From contig JBFWUM010000014.1 of NCBI GenBank assembly GCA_050247255.1, forward strand, positions 20,390-84,389: DNA of 64,000 nucleotides. The letters are read 5' to 3'. The translations under genes were made by a program, and so were the position numbers. This document shows, piece by piece, positions 33,249 through 42,620 of the stretch (position 1 is the first letter of the stretch; each line of letters opens with the position of its first letter). The DNA is from JBFWUM01 sp050247255. GTDB lineage: Bacteria > Acidobacteriota > Vicinamibacteria > Vicinamibacterales > UBA2999. The notes under the pieces were generated by a model. It searched no databases and had not been told where the DNA came from. It worked only from the letters and a program-made list of their open reading frames with translations.

Positions 33249-35009
33249 ATGGACTCCCCTCGCCCCGCTTCCGACACCGAGCTCCTCTCGACCCTCTTTG
33301 ACCTGGGACGCGATGTCACCTCGGTGCTCGACCTGGAGGAGCTGCTGGAGCGCATTCCGCAGCTCATCGCCCGCATTGCCAGCTTCAGCGCGTTTTCGGT
33401 CTACCTGCTCGACGAGAAGCGGCAGGAGCTGACGGTCGCCTACTCGGTGGGCTACCCGGACCAGGTCACGCCGACGCTGCACCTGAAGGTCGGGCAGGGG
33501 GTGGTCGGCGCGGCGGTGGAGGAAGGCCGGCCGATCCTCGTCAACGACATCCGGCAGGAGCCGCGCTACCGCGGGCCGCTGCGCAACATGCTGTCGCAGC
33601 TGGCGGTCCCGATGCGGCGGAAGGGGCGCGTCATCGGCGCCCTCAACCTGCTCAACAAGAAGCCGGGGGCGTTCACCAGCCAGGACGAGGCGCTGCTGCG
33701 GCAGTTCGCGGCGCACGTCGCGGTGGCGATCGAGAACGCGCGGCTGTTCCGGTCGGAACGCCACTACATCGACACGCTCGAAACGCTCGCCGAGATCGGG
33801 CGCGAGATGTCGTCGATCCTCGACCTCGACGTCCTGCTGACGCGCATTGCCAGCCTCACCAAGCGGCTGATCGACTACCGGACCTTCGGCATCCTGCTCG
33901 TCAACGAGCAGACGCAGATGCTCGAGATGAAGCTTGCCGTCCGCTACGGCGAGGAGGGGACGGCCAAGAACATCAAGCTCGGTGAGGGGCTGGTGGGCTG
34001 GGCGGCGGTCAACCGCGAGCCGCTGCTCGTGTCGGACGTCTCGAAGGATCCGCGTTACCTGAACCTGGTGCCGGACGCGAAGTCGGAGCTGGTGGTGCCG
34101 ATGCTGATCAAGGACCGGTGCATCGGCGTCTTCGACCTGGAAAGCCCCGAACTCGACGCGTTCACCAAGGAGCACAAGGAGCTGCTCACGCTGCTGGCGA
34201 GCCAGGCGGCGGTGGCCATCGAGAACGCCCGCCTTTACGAAGAGGTGACGCGCAACGAGGAGCGGATCGAGAAGGAGCTCCGCTTTGCGCAGCGGGTGCA
34301 GAAGGCGCTGCTGCCGACCGAGCCGCCGACGCGGCTCAAGGGAGCGGATGTCGCCGGCCGCTTCGAGCCGGCCCACGAGCTGGGTGGCGACGTGCACGAC
34401 TTCCTCGCCCCCGAGGCCCACAGCCTGGTGGTCGCCGTCGGCGACGTGTCGGGCAAGGGAGCGCCGGCGGCGCTCTACGGCGCCTTTGCCGCGGAGCTCG
34501 TGCGCTCGCGCACGCTGCGGCGGCGCTATACGCCCGATCGTTTCAGCGTGTCCGGCGTGCTCCAGTCGATGAACACCATCCTCCACGAGCGCCAGCTCGA
34601 GGAGTACTACTGCACGCTCTGCTACGCGTTCTTCGACTTCAAGCGTCGATCGGTGACGATCTCCAACTCGGGGCTGCCGTACCCCATTCATTGCTCGGGC
34701 GATGAGTGCGGGCAGATCGAGCTGCCAGGCGTGCCGCTCGGATCGTTTCCGGGTGTGACCTACGACGAGAAGTCGGTGCCGCTGAAGAAGGGGGATGTGT
34801 TCGTGTTCTGCACGGACGGCATCTTCGAGGCGCTGGATCCGGCGGGCAAGGAATTTGGTGCCCGGCGGCTGTCGCAGGTGGTGAGCGACAACCGCGCGGG
34901 CACCGCGCGCAACATCGTGGACGCGATCTTCGACGCGGTGACCGCCTTCCGCGGCACCGTCGATCAGATCGACGACATGACCGCGGTGGCGGTGAAAATC
35001 ACTGCGTAA
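33249..35009 (+). CDS. GAF-GAF-SpoIIE protein phosphatase
   Basis: A 586-residue cytoplasmic signalling protein. Two GAF domains (about 25-170 and 190-345) bracket repeated sequences such as VAVAIENARLF and AAVAIENARLY. The C-terminal PP2C/SpoIIE domain (about 370-585) has FAQRVQKALLPTEPP, the metal-binding ELGGDVHDF, VAVGDVSGKGAPAAL and FCTDGIFEALDP. It would dephosphorylate an anti-anti-sigma factor or similar partner. Such partners are not in this window. It is divergent from fabZ with 37 bases between starts. Its stop touches a heptad repeat. Confidence 0.9.
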   Translation: MDSPRPASDTELLSTLFDLGRDVTSVLDLEELLERIPQLIARIASFSAFSVYLLDEKRQELTVAYSVGYPDQVTPTLHLKVGQGVVGAAVEEGRPILVNDIRQEPRYRGPLRNMLSQLAVPMRRKGRVIGALNLLNKKPGAFTSQDEALLRQFAAHVAVAIENARLFRSERHYIDTLETLAEIGREMSSILDLDVLLTRIASLTKRLIDYRTFGILLVNEQTQMLEMKLAVRYGEEGTAKNIKLGEGLVGWAAVNREPLLVSDVSKDPRYLNLVPDAKSELVVPMLIKDRCIGVFDLESPELDAFTKEHKELLTLLASQAAVAIENARLYEEVTRNEERIEKELRFAQRVQKALLPTEPPTRLKGADVAGRFEPAHELGGDVHDFLAPEAHSLVVAVGDVSGKGAPAALYGAFAAELVRSRTLRRRYTPDRFSVSGVLQSMNTILHERQLEEYYCTLCYAFFDFKRRSVTISNSGLPYPIHCSGDECGQIELPGVPLGSFPGVTYDEKSVPLKKGDVFVFCTDGIFEALDPAGKEFGARRLSQVVSDNRAGTARNIVDAIFDAVTAFRGTVDQIDDMTAVAVKITA

Positions 35010-35074
35010 TTCAGAATGCAGAATTCACAATTCAGAATTCAATTCTGAATTCTGCATCCTTGAATTCTGAATTA
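35007..35074. repeat. Heptad inverted-arm element (ATTCAGA / TTCTGAA)
   Basis: The left arm is ATTCAGA, ATGCAGA, ATTCACA, ATTCAGA; the right arm is TTCTGAA, TTCTGCA, TCCTTGAA, TTCTGAA. It sits between two convergent genes, and the stop codons of both (TAA at 35007 and the minus-strand TAA at 35072-35074) join its ends. It is AT-rich, unlike the surroundings. Confidence 0.92.
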
Positions 35075-35416
35075 CCTGATATCCCGATCCTCTTCCTGCA
35101 AGTGCAGGCCGATCGACCGGCCGCCGAACACCGCCACCTCTGAGACCTTCCCCTTCACCCTGACCCTCGCGCCGCTCCTCGGCGCGCGGTTCGAGTTCGA
35201 CACCACCGTGAGTTCCCCGGTCCCATCGTCCACGGAATAGAGCTGGAAGGGGACGAGCGGGATGCCCCAGCTGCGCGTGACCGTGCCGCTGACGCTGACC
35301 GACTTGTCGTCGTACTTGTCGGGCTGGTTCTGCAGTTCGGCAATCCGCACCCCGCGCGCCGCGCAGGCGCTGAAGGCGAGGGCGAGGACGATGGTGACGG
35401 GCAGCAGTCTCTTCAT
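35072..35416 (-). CDS. Small lipoprotein with OB-like domain
   Basis: A 114-residue exported protein. The signal sequence (LLPVTIVLALAFSAC) ends in a Cys that could be lipidated, although the lipobox is loose. The mature part (ISVSGTVT-type strand pattern, KSVSVSGTVTRSWG, then ARVRVKGKVSEVAVF) resembles an OB-fold of the bOB/tRNA_anti-like periplasmic type. The ATG at 35416 gives the signal peptide at the correct place. Its stop is formed at the heptad element. Function unknown. Confidence 0.65.
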   Translation of the reverse strand: MKRLLPVTIVLALAFSACAARGVRIAELQNQPDKYDDKSVSVSGTVTRSWGIPLVPFQLYSVDDGTGELTVVSNSNRAPRSGARVRVKGKVSEVAVFGGRSIGLHLQEEDRDIR

Positions 35417-35503
35417 ACGCGTCTCCAAGGGGCCGCGGTCGGATCGTGAAGGTGATCCCGGGTAGCGGCGATGCCAGCGCCTGCCTGAAGTTACGCCCCC
35501 GGG

Positions 35504-35535
35504 TGATCCGCCGCGGCCTGGCCAGAGGCGGATCA
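35504..35535. repeat. Inverted repeat downstream of glnA
   Basis: TGATCCGCC (35504-35512) and GGCGGATCA (35527-35535) are perfect 9-bp inverted arms with a 14-base loop, about 117 bases past the glnA stop on the minus strand. There is no T-tract. The region 35417-35651 otherwise holds only a GGGGGAA-type repeat at 35606-35640. Confidence 0.7.
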
Positions 35536-35605
35536 ATTCCTGTACCCGGGCGCGCGGGCTCGATTTGCCTGATTCCTACGGGTTTGCCCGGCGGGACGTC
35601 CTCTG

Positions 35606-35655
35606 CAGGGGGCAGGGAGAAGGGGGAAGGGGGACAGGGCTGGGCCAGGCACTAG
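35606..35655 (+). repeat. GGGGGAA-type repeat at the glnA stop
   Basis: Repeated GGGGGAAG-like units with the GGGCTGGGCCAGGCACTAG tail shared with 23294. The glnA stop (minus strand, 35652) lies at its end. Confidence 0.75.
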
Positions 35656-36983
35656 TACGTGTTCAGATACCTCTCGATCTCCCACGGCGAGACGTGGCGG
35701 ATGTAGCTGTCCCACTCCTCGCGCTTGGCGGCGAGGAAGTGGTCGAAGATGTGATCGCCGAGCGTCTCGCGCATCAGGTCGCTCTTTTCGAGTTCATCGA
35801 GCGCTTCGCTCAGGTTGCCCGGCAGCTCGTCGATGCGCAGGTGGCGCCGCTCGCGGTGGCTCATCTTGTAGATGTTCTTGTTCACCGGCGGCCCGGGGTC
35901 GCGCTGCTGCTCGATGCCGTCAAGACCGGCGCGCAGCATCACGGCCAGCGCCAGGTACGGGTTGCACGACGGATCGGGCATGCGCAGCTCGATGCGCGTA
36001 TTCACCCCGCGCGCGGCCGGCACGCGGACGAGCGGGCTGCGGTTCTTCTCTGACCACGCGATCGCGGTGGGCGCCTCGTAGCCGGGCACGAGCCGCTTGA
36101 ACGAATTCACCAGCGGGTTGGTGATCGCGCAGAAGTGCTTGGCGTGCTTCAGCAGCCCGCCGATGTAGTGACGGCAGGTCCTGCTCAACTGCCCCTCGGC
36201 CGCCGCGTCGTAAAACGCGTTCTTGCCGCCGCTGAACAGCGCCTGGTGCGTGTGCATGCCGCTGCCGTTGATGCCGAAGACCGGCTTGGGCATGAACGTC
36301 GCGTGCAATCCGTTGCGGTTGGCCACGTTCTTCACCACGAACCGGAACGTGCTCACGTTGTCGGCGGTGATCAGCGCATCGTCATAACGGAAATCGACCT
36401 CGTGCTGGCCGGGCGCCACCTCGTGGTGGGCCGCCTCGACATGGAACCCCATCTGCTCGAGGGCCAGGACGATCTCGCGGCGCACGTCCTCGCCAAGATC
36501 CACCGGCATCAGGTCGAAGTAGCCGCCGGCGTCGTGGGTCTCGGTCGTCGGCTCGCCGCCGGGACGGCGCTGGAAGAGGAAGAACTCGGCCTCGGGGCCG
36601 GCCTTCATCGTGAACCCGAGTTCCGCAGCCTGGGCGATGACGCGCTTCAGCGTGGAGCGCGGGCAGCCGGCAAACGCCGACCCGTCGGGGTTGGCAATGT
36701 CGCAGATGATCCGGCCGACGCGCTCGGAGCCGGCATAGCTCCAGGGAAAGATCTGGAAGGTGTCGAGGTCCGGCTTCAGGTACATGTCGGACTCCTCGAC
36801 CCGCACGAAGCCCTCGATCGACGAGCCGTCGAACATGATCCTGCCGTCGAGCGCCTCCTCGAACTGCCGGTCCGGCACCTCCACGTTTTTCAGCGCCCCG
36901 AGAATGTCGGTGAACTGCAGGCGCATGAACTTGACCTTCTCGCGTTGCGCCCGCTCGAGCAGTTTCGCCCGGCGATCGTCCTT
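35652..36983 (-). CDS. glnA: Glutamine synthetase type I (start lost in gap)
   Basis: Glutamine synthetase, joining ammonia and glutamate with ATP. Visible are FDGSSIEGFVRVEESDM, the active-site GPEAEFFLF, HHEVAPGQHEVD and NPLVNSFKRLVPGYEAP. The C-terminal VNKNIYKMSHRERRHLRIDE lacks the adenylylation-site context of GSI-beta, so it resembles GSI-alpha. Codons upstream of the internal ATG at 36926 continue the family N-terminus (RAQREKVKFMRLQFTD), so that ATG is not the start; the true start is in the gap. Only about 443 residues are visible. Confidence 0.94.
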   Translation of the reverse strand, partial: KDDRRAKLLERAQREKVKFMRLQFTDILGALKNVEVPDRQFEEALDGRIMFDGSSIEGFVRVEESDMYLKPDLDTFQIFPWSYAGSERVGRIICDIANPDGSAFAGCPRSTLKRVIAQAAELGFTMKAGPEAEFFLFQRRPGGEPTTETHDAGGYFDLMPVDLGEDVRREIVLALEQMGFHVEAAHHEVAPGQHEVDFRYDDALITADNVSTFRFVVKNVANRNGLHATFMPKPVFGINGSGMHTHQALFSGGKNAFYDAAAEGQLSRTCRHYIGGLLKHAKHFCAITNPLVNSFKRLVPGYEAPTAIAWSEKNRSPLVRVPAARGVNTRIELRMPDPSCNPYLALAVMLRAGLDGIEQQRDPGPPVNKNIYKMSHRERRHLRIDELPGNLSEALDELEKSDLMRETLGDHIFDHFLAAKREEWDSYIRHVSPWEIERYLNTY

Positions 36984-37083
36984 NNNNNNNNNNNNNNNNN
37001 NNNNNNNNNNNNNNNNNNNNNNNNNNNNNNNNNNNNNNNNNNNNNNNNNNNNNNNNNNNNNNNNNNNNNNNNNNNNNNNNNNN
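36984..37083. other. Assembly gap (100 N) at glnA start
   Basis: The flanks share no overlap. It removes the glnA start and the N-terminus of the divergent PDZ protein. The true size is unknown. Confidence 0.95.
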
Positions 37084-37679
37084 GCGCGGGCGCCGAAGTG
37101 CGCGAGGTGGTTGCTGATACGCCGGCTCAGCGGGCCGGCTTCAGGGCCGGCGACGTCATCGTGGAATTCGACGGCGAACGCGTGCGCAGCGCCAGCCAGC
37201 TCGCGCGACTGGTGCGGGAAACACCGCCGGGACGGCAGGTCGAGGCGGTCATCAGGCGGCAGGGGCAGCGCCAGACCCTGCAGGTCACGACGGACGAGCG
37301 GCGGGCCGGTTTCGACCTGCCGGAATTCCAGCTTCGCGACGATCTGCAGGCGTTACCGGGCGACCGGCTGTTCGAGATGCCGCTGCCCCGGCTGCGGCGA
37401 GGGGATCGCATCGGTACCACGCTCCAGCCGCTCAACGAGCAACTGGCCGAATACTTCGGGGTGAAAGAAGGGGTGCTCGTCTCGTCGGTGGCAGCCGATT
37501 CCGCGGCGGCAAGGGCGGGGCTGAAGGCCGGCGACGTCATCACCGCGGTCAACGGACGCGGCGTCCGCGATCCCAACGACGTGCGCGACGCCATGCGCCG
37601 CGGGTCAGGACGTGACGCCCTGGACCTTCAAATCACGCGCGAGAAGCAGTCGCAGTCGATTCGGATCCCGGCTTCGTGA
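37084..37679 (+). CDS. Two-PDZ-domain protein (5' truncated by gap), HtrA-like
   Basis: The visible 198 residues contain two PDZ domains: VREVVADTPAQRAGFRAGDV with VIVEFDGERV, and VSSVAADSAAARAGLKAGDV with VITAVNGRGV. HtrA/DegP proteases end this way, but the protease domain, if any, is in the gap, so a stand-alone PDZ protein is also possible. It ends 19 bases before the convergent TonB receptor gene. It probably works in the periplasm on misfolded proteins. Confidence 0.7.
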
Positions 37680-37698
37680 ACTTCGTGCTCGTGGTGGT

Positions 37699-40600
37699 TT
37701 AGAAACTGAGCTTCACGCCAAACTGCATCTCACGCGGGCTTCGGGCGCTGAAGATGCGCCCGAAGTTCGGCGTGCCGAAGATCCGGTTCGGCAGGTCGAA
37801 ATTCGCGCGATTGAGGACGTTGAACACCTCCCACCGGAACTCCAGCGAGCGCGAGCCGCCGATGCTCCAGGTCCTGGCCACCGACGTATCGAGCGACGCG
37901 TAGCCGGGGCCGAGCACGCTGTTGCGCGGCGCGTTGCCGAAGGTGAAGGGCGCCGGCAGCGAGAACGCGCCGGTGTCGAACCAGCGGTCGGCGCTGCGCT
38001 GAGCGCGCGGCAGGTTGGGATCGCCGGACTGGTTCGGCCGCTGCGCGGGGCCGGCGCCGATGTTCGCCTGATCGACACCGAGGTTCACCGTGAACGGCGC
38101 CCCGGACTGCGCCGAGAACACCGCGTTTACGCGCCATCCGCGCGGCAGCTCGTAGGTGCCACTGGCCACGAACGCGTGGGTGTGATCGAAGCTCGAACGG
38201 GCCCACTCGCCGGTTTCGTCAAAAATGTTGCGGACATCCTGCGGCACGTTCGTTTCGGCCTCGGTCGCGCCGGGGCTCGACGCATCGTCCCAGGAGGTCG
38301 ACAGCGTATAGCTGGCGCTGTAGGCCAGGCGACTGCGAAGGCGCCGCTCGGCCTTGAAGGTCACGCCGTGGTAGATCGACTTGCCGTCGAACCGGATGGC
38401 GCGGATCGCGCCAAGCTCCGGGATCGGCCGCCGCGCCTGGATGGAGCCGGGGCCCGGCTCCGGCACGTTGTGGACCGTCGCATTGTCCGCGGCCAGCGTC
38501 CACGTCCCCATGTAGCTCACTTCCACCATCGTCGAGGGCACCAGCTCGTATTGCAGGCCGCCGCTCCAGGTCTGCGAGTACTCGACGGCGTAGTCGTAGT
38601 TCATGATGCTCGGGCTGATCACCCCGGTCGGGTCAGCCACGAGGATGTTGCGCGTCTGGAACGCCGGCACGATCTGCGTGGCCGGCACGTCCACCTGCTT
38701 GGCGTAGAAGAACGGCAGGTTACGCGCGAGCGCGGTCTGCACGCTGTACGCCCACTGGTTGAGGAAGATGCCGTAGCCGCCGCGCACGACGCCGCGGCCG
38801 TCGGCGAGCGACCACGCGAAGCCGGTGCGCGGCGCCAGGCGGACCGTGCTCGGGCTGAGCAGGCCACGCTCCCAGCCGGCCTCCGCCGACGTCACGTAGG
38901 GAATCGGGATCAGCGGCAGCAGCGCCTCCGCGGCGGGGTTGATCTGCCCCTGTTCGTCGCTGGCGATGACGAAGCGGCCGCCCGGCGTGTCGAGGTCGAG
39001 CGACGACAGACGGTTGTCGGTCGCGCGCATGTGCTGGTTGTACTCGTAGCGCAGTCCGATGTTGAGCGTGAGGTTGTCGCGGACGCGCCAGTCGTCCTGC
39101 ACGAACAGGTGCAGCCAGTTGGTGCGGCCGTCCTCGTCGCCGCGGCCTATGCCGGCGACGGCCGACGTGGGATAGCCGCGCAGGAAATCGCCGAAGGCGT
39201 TGGCGGTGAACTGGCCCGTAAAGGTGAAGGCGCCGCGCGCGTTGTCCGGCTGCTCAGGGCGGAACCGCAGGTGGAAGTAGTAGGCGCCGAACTTGATGCG
39301 GTGCCGCCCGCGGTCGAGCATCACGTTCTCGTACAGCTCGAAGTGCTCGTTGTTCCGCGAGACGGTCGTCGTCGGATCCCCAAACGTGCTGTACAGCCCG
39401 CGGGTCGCAATCTGCGGGAAGCCGGCGTCGCGTGGATCCGTTGTCACGCCCAGCAGCCCCGCCTGGCCGGCAAACGCGACTCCCTGGTTCGCGTTCGTCT
39501 GCCCGCCCCGAACCGACAGCCAGCCGCCGCGCAGCTCGTTGAGCCACGTGGTCGAGAAGACGCGGGTGTGGCTGACAACCGCATTGCGTGAGACGGTGTT
39601 GACGCGCCGGCCGAAGCCTGGAACCAGTGTTTCCTGCAGCGCGCTCGTGCCGAACGGCTGCGCGTCGTCGGCGTCGAAGGTGCTGAAGCGCCCGAACAGC
39701 TGATCGGAACCGGTCAGCTGGTGATCGATGCGGAGGCTGATCTGATCGACCTGGCGATCCTGCTCCTCCGACACCACCAGGTTCTGAAGTTCACCGGGGC
39801 GGTTCGGCAGCGGCACGTGCGCCAGCAGAGCAGTCGCGATCGGATCGATGTCTTCCGGGGCAATCTGCACTGTTCCAAGGTGTCCGGCGCGGGCGGCGGC
39901 GCTCGGGACCGAGAACGTGCGGGTCTGCTCGCGCCGCAGGCGCTGGCCTTCGTAGCTGCCGAAGAAGAATGTGCGGCCGCGAAGAATCGGGCCGCCCATC
40001 GCGCCGCCGAACTGGTTCTGCCGCAGCAGCGGCTTCGGCTCGTCGTCCGGAGCGAAGTAGTCTCGGGCGTCGAAGCGCTCGTTGCGGATGAACTCGAACA
40101 GGCTGCCGCGAATCACGTTCGTGCCGGCACGCGTGGCGACGTTGATGAGCGCCGATGCCTTGCCGCCGAACTCCGCCGGGTACTGGGACTTCTGGATCTT
40201 GAACTCCTGGATCGAATCGACTGAGGGGTTGATCACCAGGTTGTTGAACAGCTCGTCGGTCACCTTCACGCCGTCGAGCAGGTAGATGTTGTGGCCCGAT
40301 CGCTGGCCGCCGACATTTGGGAGCGGCCCCGCCTGCTGCAGCGCCTCGCCACGCGTGCCGCCGGGCGGAATGACGACGGCGTCGGAGAGCTGAGCGAGCG
40401 CCAGGAAATTCCGTCCGTTGAGCGGCACCTGGACGACCCGCTGGTTGTCGATGACGTCGCTGATCTCGGCGGTGTTCGCCTGCAGCAGCGGGGCCTCGCC
40501 GGTGACGACGATCTCCTCGGTCAGGCCGCCGACTTCGAGCACGAGATCGATCTGGAGCCGTTGGCCGAGCAGCACGGTCAGGCCGGGGCGAACGACGCGA

Positions 40601-40854
40601 CGAAAGCCGGGAAGCTCGGAGGTGAGGGTGTAGGTGCCGACCCGCAGCGACGGCAGCAGGAACTGCCCCTGCTCGTCCGTCACCCGCTCGATGCGGGTGC
40701 CCGATTCGACGTGTTCGGCAACGATGGTGACGCCGGGCAGGATGCCGCCCTGCGCGTCGCGGACCACGCCCGAAATGTCACCGGTGTTCGTCTGGGCGGC
40801 GAGGGCTGCCCCGAAGAGGAGGATGAGTGCGGTGCCGAGAAGAAGGCGTCGCAT
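37699..40854 (-). CDS. Oar-like TonB-dependent receptor with carboxypeptidase-regulatory domain
   Basis: A 1051-residue outer-membrane protein. A signal peptide (LLLGTALILLFGAALAAQ) is followed by a regulatory beta-sandwich (ISGVVRDAQGGILPGVTI), a plug region (EEIVVTGEAPLLQANTAEIS) and a long beta-barrel ending in MQFGVKLSF, a good terminal-strand signature. Such Oar/CarboxypepD_reg receptors are abundant in Acidobacteriota and are thought to take up polymers or oligosaccharides. No TonB-box partner or glycan-degrading gene is next to it. A TGAA hairpin lies 16 bases upstream of its start. Confidence 0.9.
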   Translation of the reverse strand: MRRLLLGTALILLFGAALAAQTNTGDISGVVRDAQGGILPGVTIVAEHVESGTRIERVTDEQGQFLLPSLRVGTYTLTSELPGFRRVVRPGLTVLLGQRLQIDLVLEVGGLTEEIVVTGEAPLLQANTAEISDVIDNQRVVQVPLNGRNFLALAQLSDAVVIPPGGTRGEALQQAGPLPNVGGQRSGHNIYLLDGVKVTDELFNNLVINPSVDSIQEFKIQKSQYPAEFGGKASALINVATRAGTNVIRGSLFEFIRNERFDARDYFAPDDEPKPLLRQNQFGGAMGGPILRGRTFFFGSYEGQRLRREQTRTFSVPSAAARAGHLGTVQIAPEDIDPIATALLAHVPLPNRPGELQNLVVSEEQDRQVDQISLRIDHQLTGSDQLFGRFSTFDADDAQPFGTSALQETLVPGFGRRVNTVSRNAVVSHTRVFSTTWLNELRGGWLSVRGGQTNANQGVAFAGQAGLLGVTTDPRDAGFPQIATRGLYSTFGDPTTTVSRNNEHFELYENVMLDRGRHRIKFGAYYFHLRFRPEQPDNARGAFTFTGQFTANAFGDFLRGYPTSAVAGIGRGDEDGRTNWLHLFVQDDWRVRDNLTLNIGLRYEYNQHMRATDNRLSSLDLDTPGGRFVIASDEQGQINPAAEALLPLIPIPYVTSAEAGWERGLLSPSTVRLAPRTGFAWSLADGRGVVRGGYGIFLNQWAYSVQTALARNLPFFYAKQVDVPATQIVPAFQTRNILVADPTGVISPSIMNYDYAVEYSQTWSGGLQYELVPSTMVEVSYMGTWTLAADNATVHNVPEPGPGSIQARRPIPELGAIRAIRFDGKSIYHGVTFKAERRLRSRLAYSASYTLSTSWDDASSPGATEAETNVPQDVRNIFDETGEWARSSFDHTHAFVASGTYELPRGWRVNAVFSAQSGAPFTVNLGVDQANIGAGPAQRPNQSGDPNLPRAQRSADRWFDTGAFSLPAPFTFGNAPRNSVLGPGYASLDTSVARTWSIGGSRSLEFRWEVFNVLNRANFDLPNRIFGTPNFGRIFSARSPREMQFGVKLSF

Positions 40855-40870
40855 GACGCCGATATTCTAG

Positions 40871-40888
40871 GTCCGGCTGAAGCCGGAC
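40871..40888. repeat. Perfect TGAA-loop hairpin (7-bp stem)
   Basis: GTCCGGC, loop TGAA, GCCGGAC. It lies between the TonB receptor start and the end of the membrane GAF gene, which it nearly touches. Confidence 0.85.
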
Positions 40889-40889
40889 A

Positions 40890-42041
40890 CTACGACTGGG
40901 CTGAGGCGGCCTCGCTGGGCGCCGGCCAGGCGGCGACGATGGTGGCGAGTTGGGCGGCGAACATGGACGTGACGGCGGCGGCCGCGGCGTCCGATTCGCG
41001 GCCGTGGCGGACTTCCGCCGCCAGCACGCCGATGCAGCCGTCGACGCCCCACATGGGCGCGACGATGGCGCCGTTGGAGACCATGTCGCCGGGCACGGTG
41101 CCGAGTTCGCCGTTGCGCCAGGCGGCAGCCGTGGCATTGTTGGCGTGGCGGGCAATGGGGCCGAGCCGCGCCAGCACCTTGGGGTCGTAGCCGTGCGCGG
41201 TCACGGCAAACAGCTCCTCGCCGGCGCCCATCCAGAGGATCATGCCGCTCGCATCCAGCACCACCGAGGCGCGCGCGAGCAGGTCGGGCAAGGCATCCAC
41301 CGAGGTCACACGGCTGAGGTCCACACAGACCGCCGCGGCCGCTGCAAGGTCGATCGAGGGCGCCGCAAGCGCGTCCTCCATGGCCGCCGGTGCAGGCTCG
41401 GCCGATGGCACGGCGGGCGGCAAATAGGGGGCGGGTTGAGGCGGAGCCATCGCCGCGACGCCCGCACCAGCCCGTAACAGCATCACGACGCCGGCCACCC
41501 AGACGATGCCAACGAAGGCGGCGAGCCCCCACGCCTGCCCGGTCAGCGCCGCGCGCTCGGCATCGGTCGTTTCCCGCTCGCTCCGTTCGAGCGCGCGGAT
41601 GGCATCCACCATCACCGTCACCGTGTCACGTGCCTCGGTGAAGACGAGGTCGGATGCCGACAGGTCCTGGCCGTTGGCGAGGTGCGTGCGGATGCGGCCG
41701 TCGATCGCTACGAGGCTGTCGATGGCGCCGGTCAGCGTCTGGAGATGGCCTGCCGCCTCCGGCGAGCGCAACTGCGGCCTGATGGTTGCGCCACCCTGGG
41801 CCAGTTGCTGCACCAGCTCGCCGACGCGGGCGAGCCACGGCTGATCGGGTTGTCCGGGCGCTACGTAGGCCTGCTGCGCCGCATTGATCTCCGACGCCGT
41901 TGTCGCCATCTGCGAGAGCGCGGTTGCCACATCGAGCTGGGTGGAGACGAGCGAGTCGTGGGCCCGGTGGAGCGCCACGCCGAGCAGTGCGCCGAGCACG
42001 GCGGTGGTGGCGAGGATGCCGATGATGGCGCGCCGAAGCAC
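40890..42041 (-). CDS. Membrane sensor protein with PilJ-like and GAF-like regions
   Basis: A 383-residue protein. Membrane segment one (IIGILATTAVLGALLGVAL) is followed by a helical periplasmic region of about 130 residues like a four-helix sensor, a second segment (WGLAAFVGIVWVAGVVMLL), a proline/alanine linker and a cytoplasmic GAF-like domain (ASVVLDASGMILWMGA, then GVDGCIGVLAAEV). No kinase, cyclase or methyl-accepting domain is present, so it may act through a partner. Function is unknown. Confidence 0.6.
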   Translation of the reverse strand: MLRRAIIGILATTAVLGALLGVALHRAHDSLVSTQLDVATALSQMATTASEINAAQQAYVAPGQPDQPWLARVGELVQQLAQGGATIRPQLRSPEAAGHLQTLTGAIDSLVAIDGRIRTHLANGQDLSASDLVFTEARDTVTVMVDAIRALERSERETTDAERAALTGQAWGLAAFVGIVWVAGVVMLLRAGAGVAAMAPPQPAPYLPPAVPSAEPAPAAMEDALAAPSIDLAAAAAVCVDLSRVTSVDALPDLLARASVVLDASGMILWMGAGEELFAVTAHGYDPKVLARLGPIARHANNATAAAWRNGELGTVPGDMVSNGAIVAPMWGVDGCIGVLAAEVRHGRESDAAAAAVTSMFAAQLATIVAAWPAPSEAASAQS

Positions 42042-42059
42042 GAAGGGATGTTATCGCAG

Positions 42060-42120
42060 AGGAACAGGGAAGTGGGAACTGGAACAGGTGGAAAACTGGA
42101 AAAGTAAGGAGGAAGTGGGG
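42060..42120 (+). repeat. Degenerate heptad-like array (GGAACAG type)
   Basis: Units AGGAACA, GGGAAGT, GGGAACT, then 8-9-base variants GGAACAGGT, GGAAAACT, GGAAAAGT. Only one arm is visible. It lies between two divergent genes and would overlap any promoter there. Confidence 0.7.
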
Positions 42121-42137
42121 GAGTATGGGGCCGCTTC

Positions 42138-42620
42138 ATGAGCGCGAAACTGCTCGTGCTGTTGTGTCTGCTGGTGGTGCTGGGGCACCTCGCGGCGCAG
42201 GCGCCTCCGGCGCCGGCGTTCGTGTCGGTATCGGTGCAGCCGAGTGACGGACACGCCGCGCCCGTTGTGGCCGACGTGCGCGGCGGCGGGTGGCGGATGG
42301 AGAACAGCCCGGTCCGGGCGCTGCTCGATGCCGCCTATCCGACCCGGGACGGTGAGATCCTGAACGCGCCGTCGTGGATTGGTGATGCGCGCTACGACAT
42401 CTCGGCGACCGCGGCCGGCGACCCTTCGCGCGAGGAGCTACAGGCGATGCTGCGGCGGCTGCTGCAGGAGCGGTTCGCCTTTCGCGGCCATGTCGAAGAG
42501 CAGGAACGCTGGAGCGAGGAGGCCGACCCGCATGCGCGCGACGGCAGCAGGCGGCGGGTGGTGGTCGAAGTGCTGGTCATCAAGCACATCGAACGGCCGG
42601 CGGCCGCTGGTAGTTGGTAG
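42138..42620 (+). CDS. TIGR03435-like protein, shortened
   Basis: A 160-residue exported protein. After the signal peptide (LLVLLCLLVVLGHLAAQ) it has FVSVSVQPSDGHAAP, LLDAAYPTRDGEILNAPSWI, RYDISATA and MLRRLLQERFAFRGHVEEQE, typical of the acidobacterial TIGR03435 family, and ends in the family-like VEVLVIKHIERP. Family members are usually well over 200 residues. Here about 70-100 residues between the helix and the last strand are missing, pointing to an internal deletion. The TAG stop is in a heptad element. Function of the family is unknown. Confidence 0.72.
   Translation: MSAKLLVLLCLLVVLGHLAAQAPPAPAFVSVSVQPSDGHAAPVVADVRGGGWRMENSPVRALLDAAYPTRDGEILNAPSWIGDARYDISATAAGDPSREELQAMLRRLLQERFAFRGHVEEQERWSEEADPHARDGSRRRVVVEVLVIKHIERPAAAGSW

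Noticed and set aside
37612..39591. A 659-residue plus-strand frame
   Set aside because: It lies opposite the TonB receptor gene and has no domain content.
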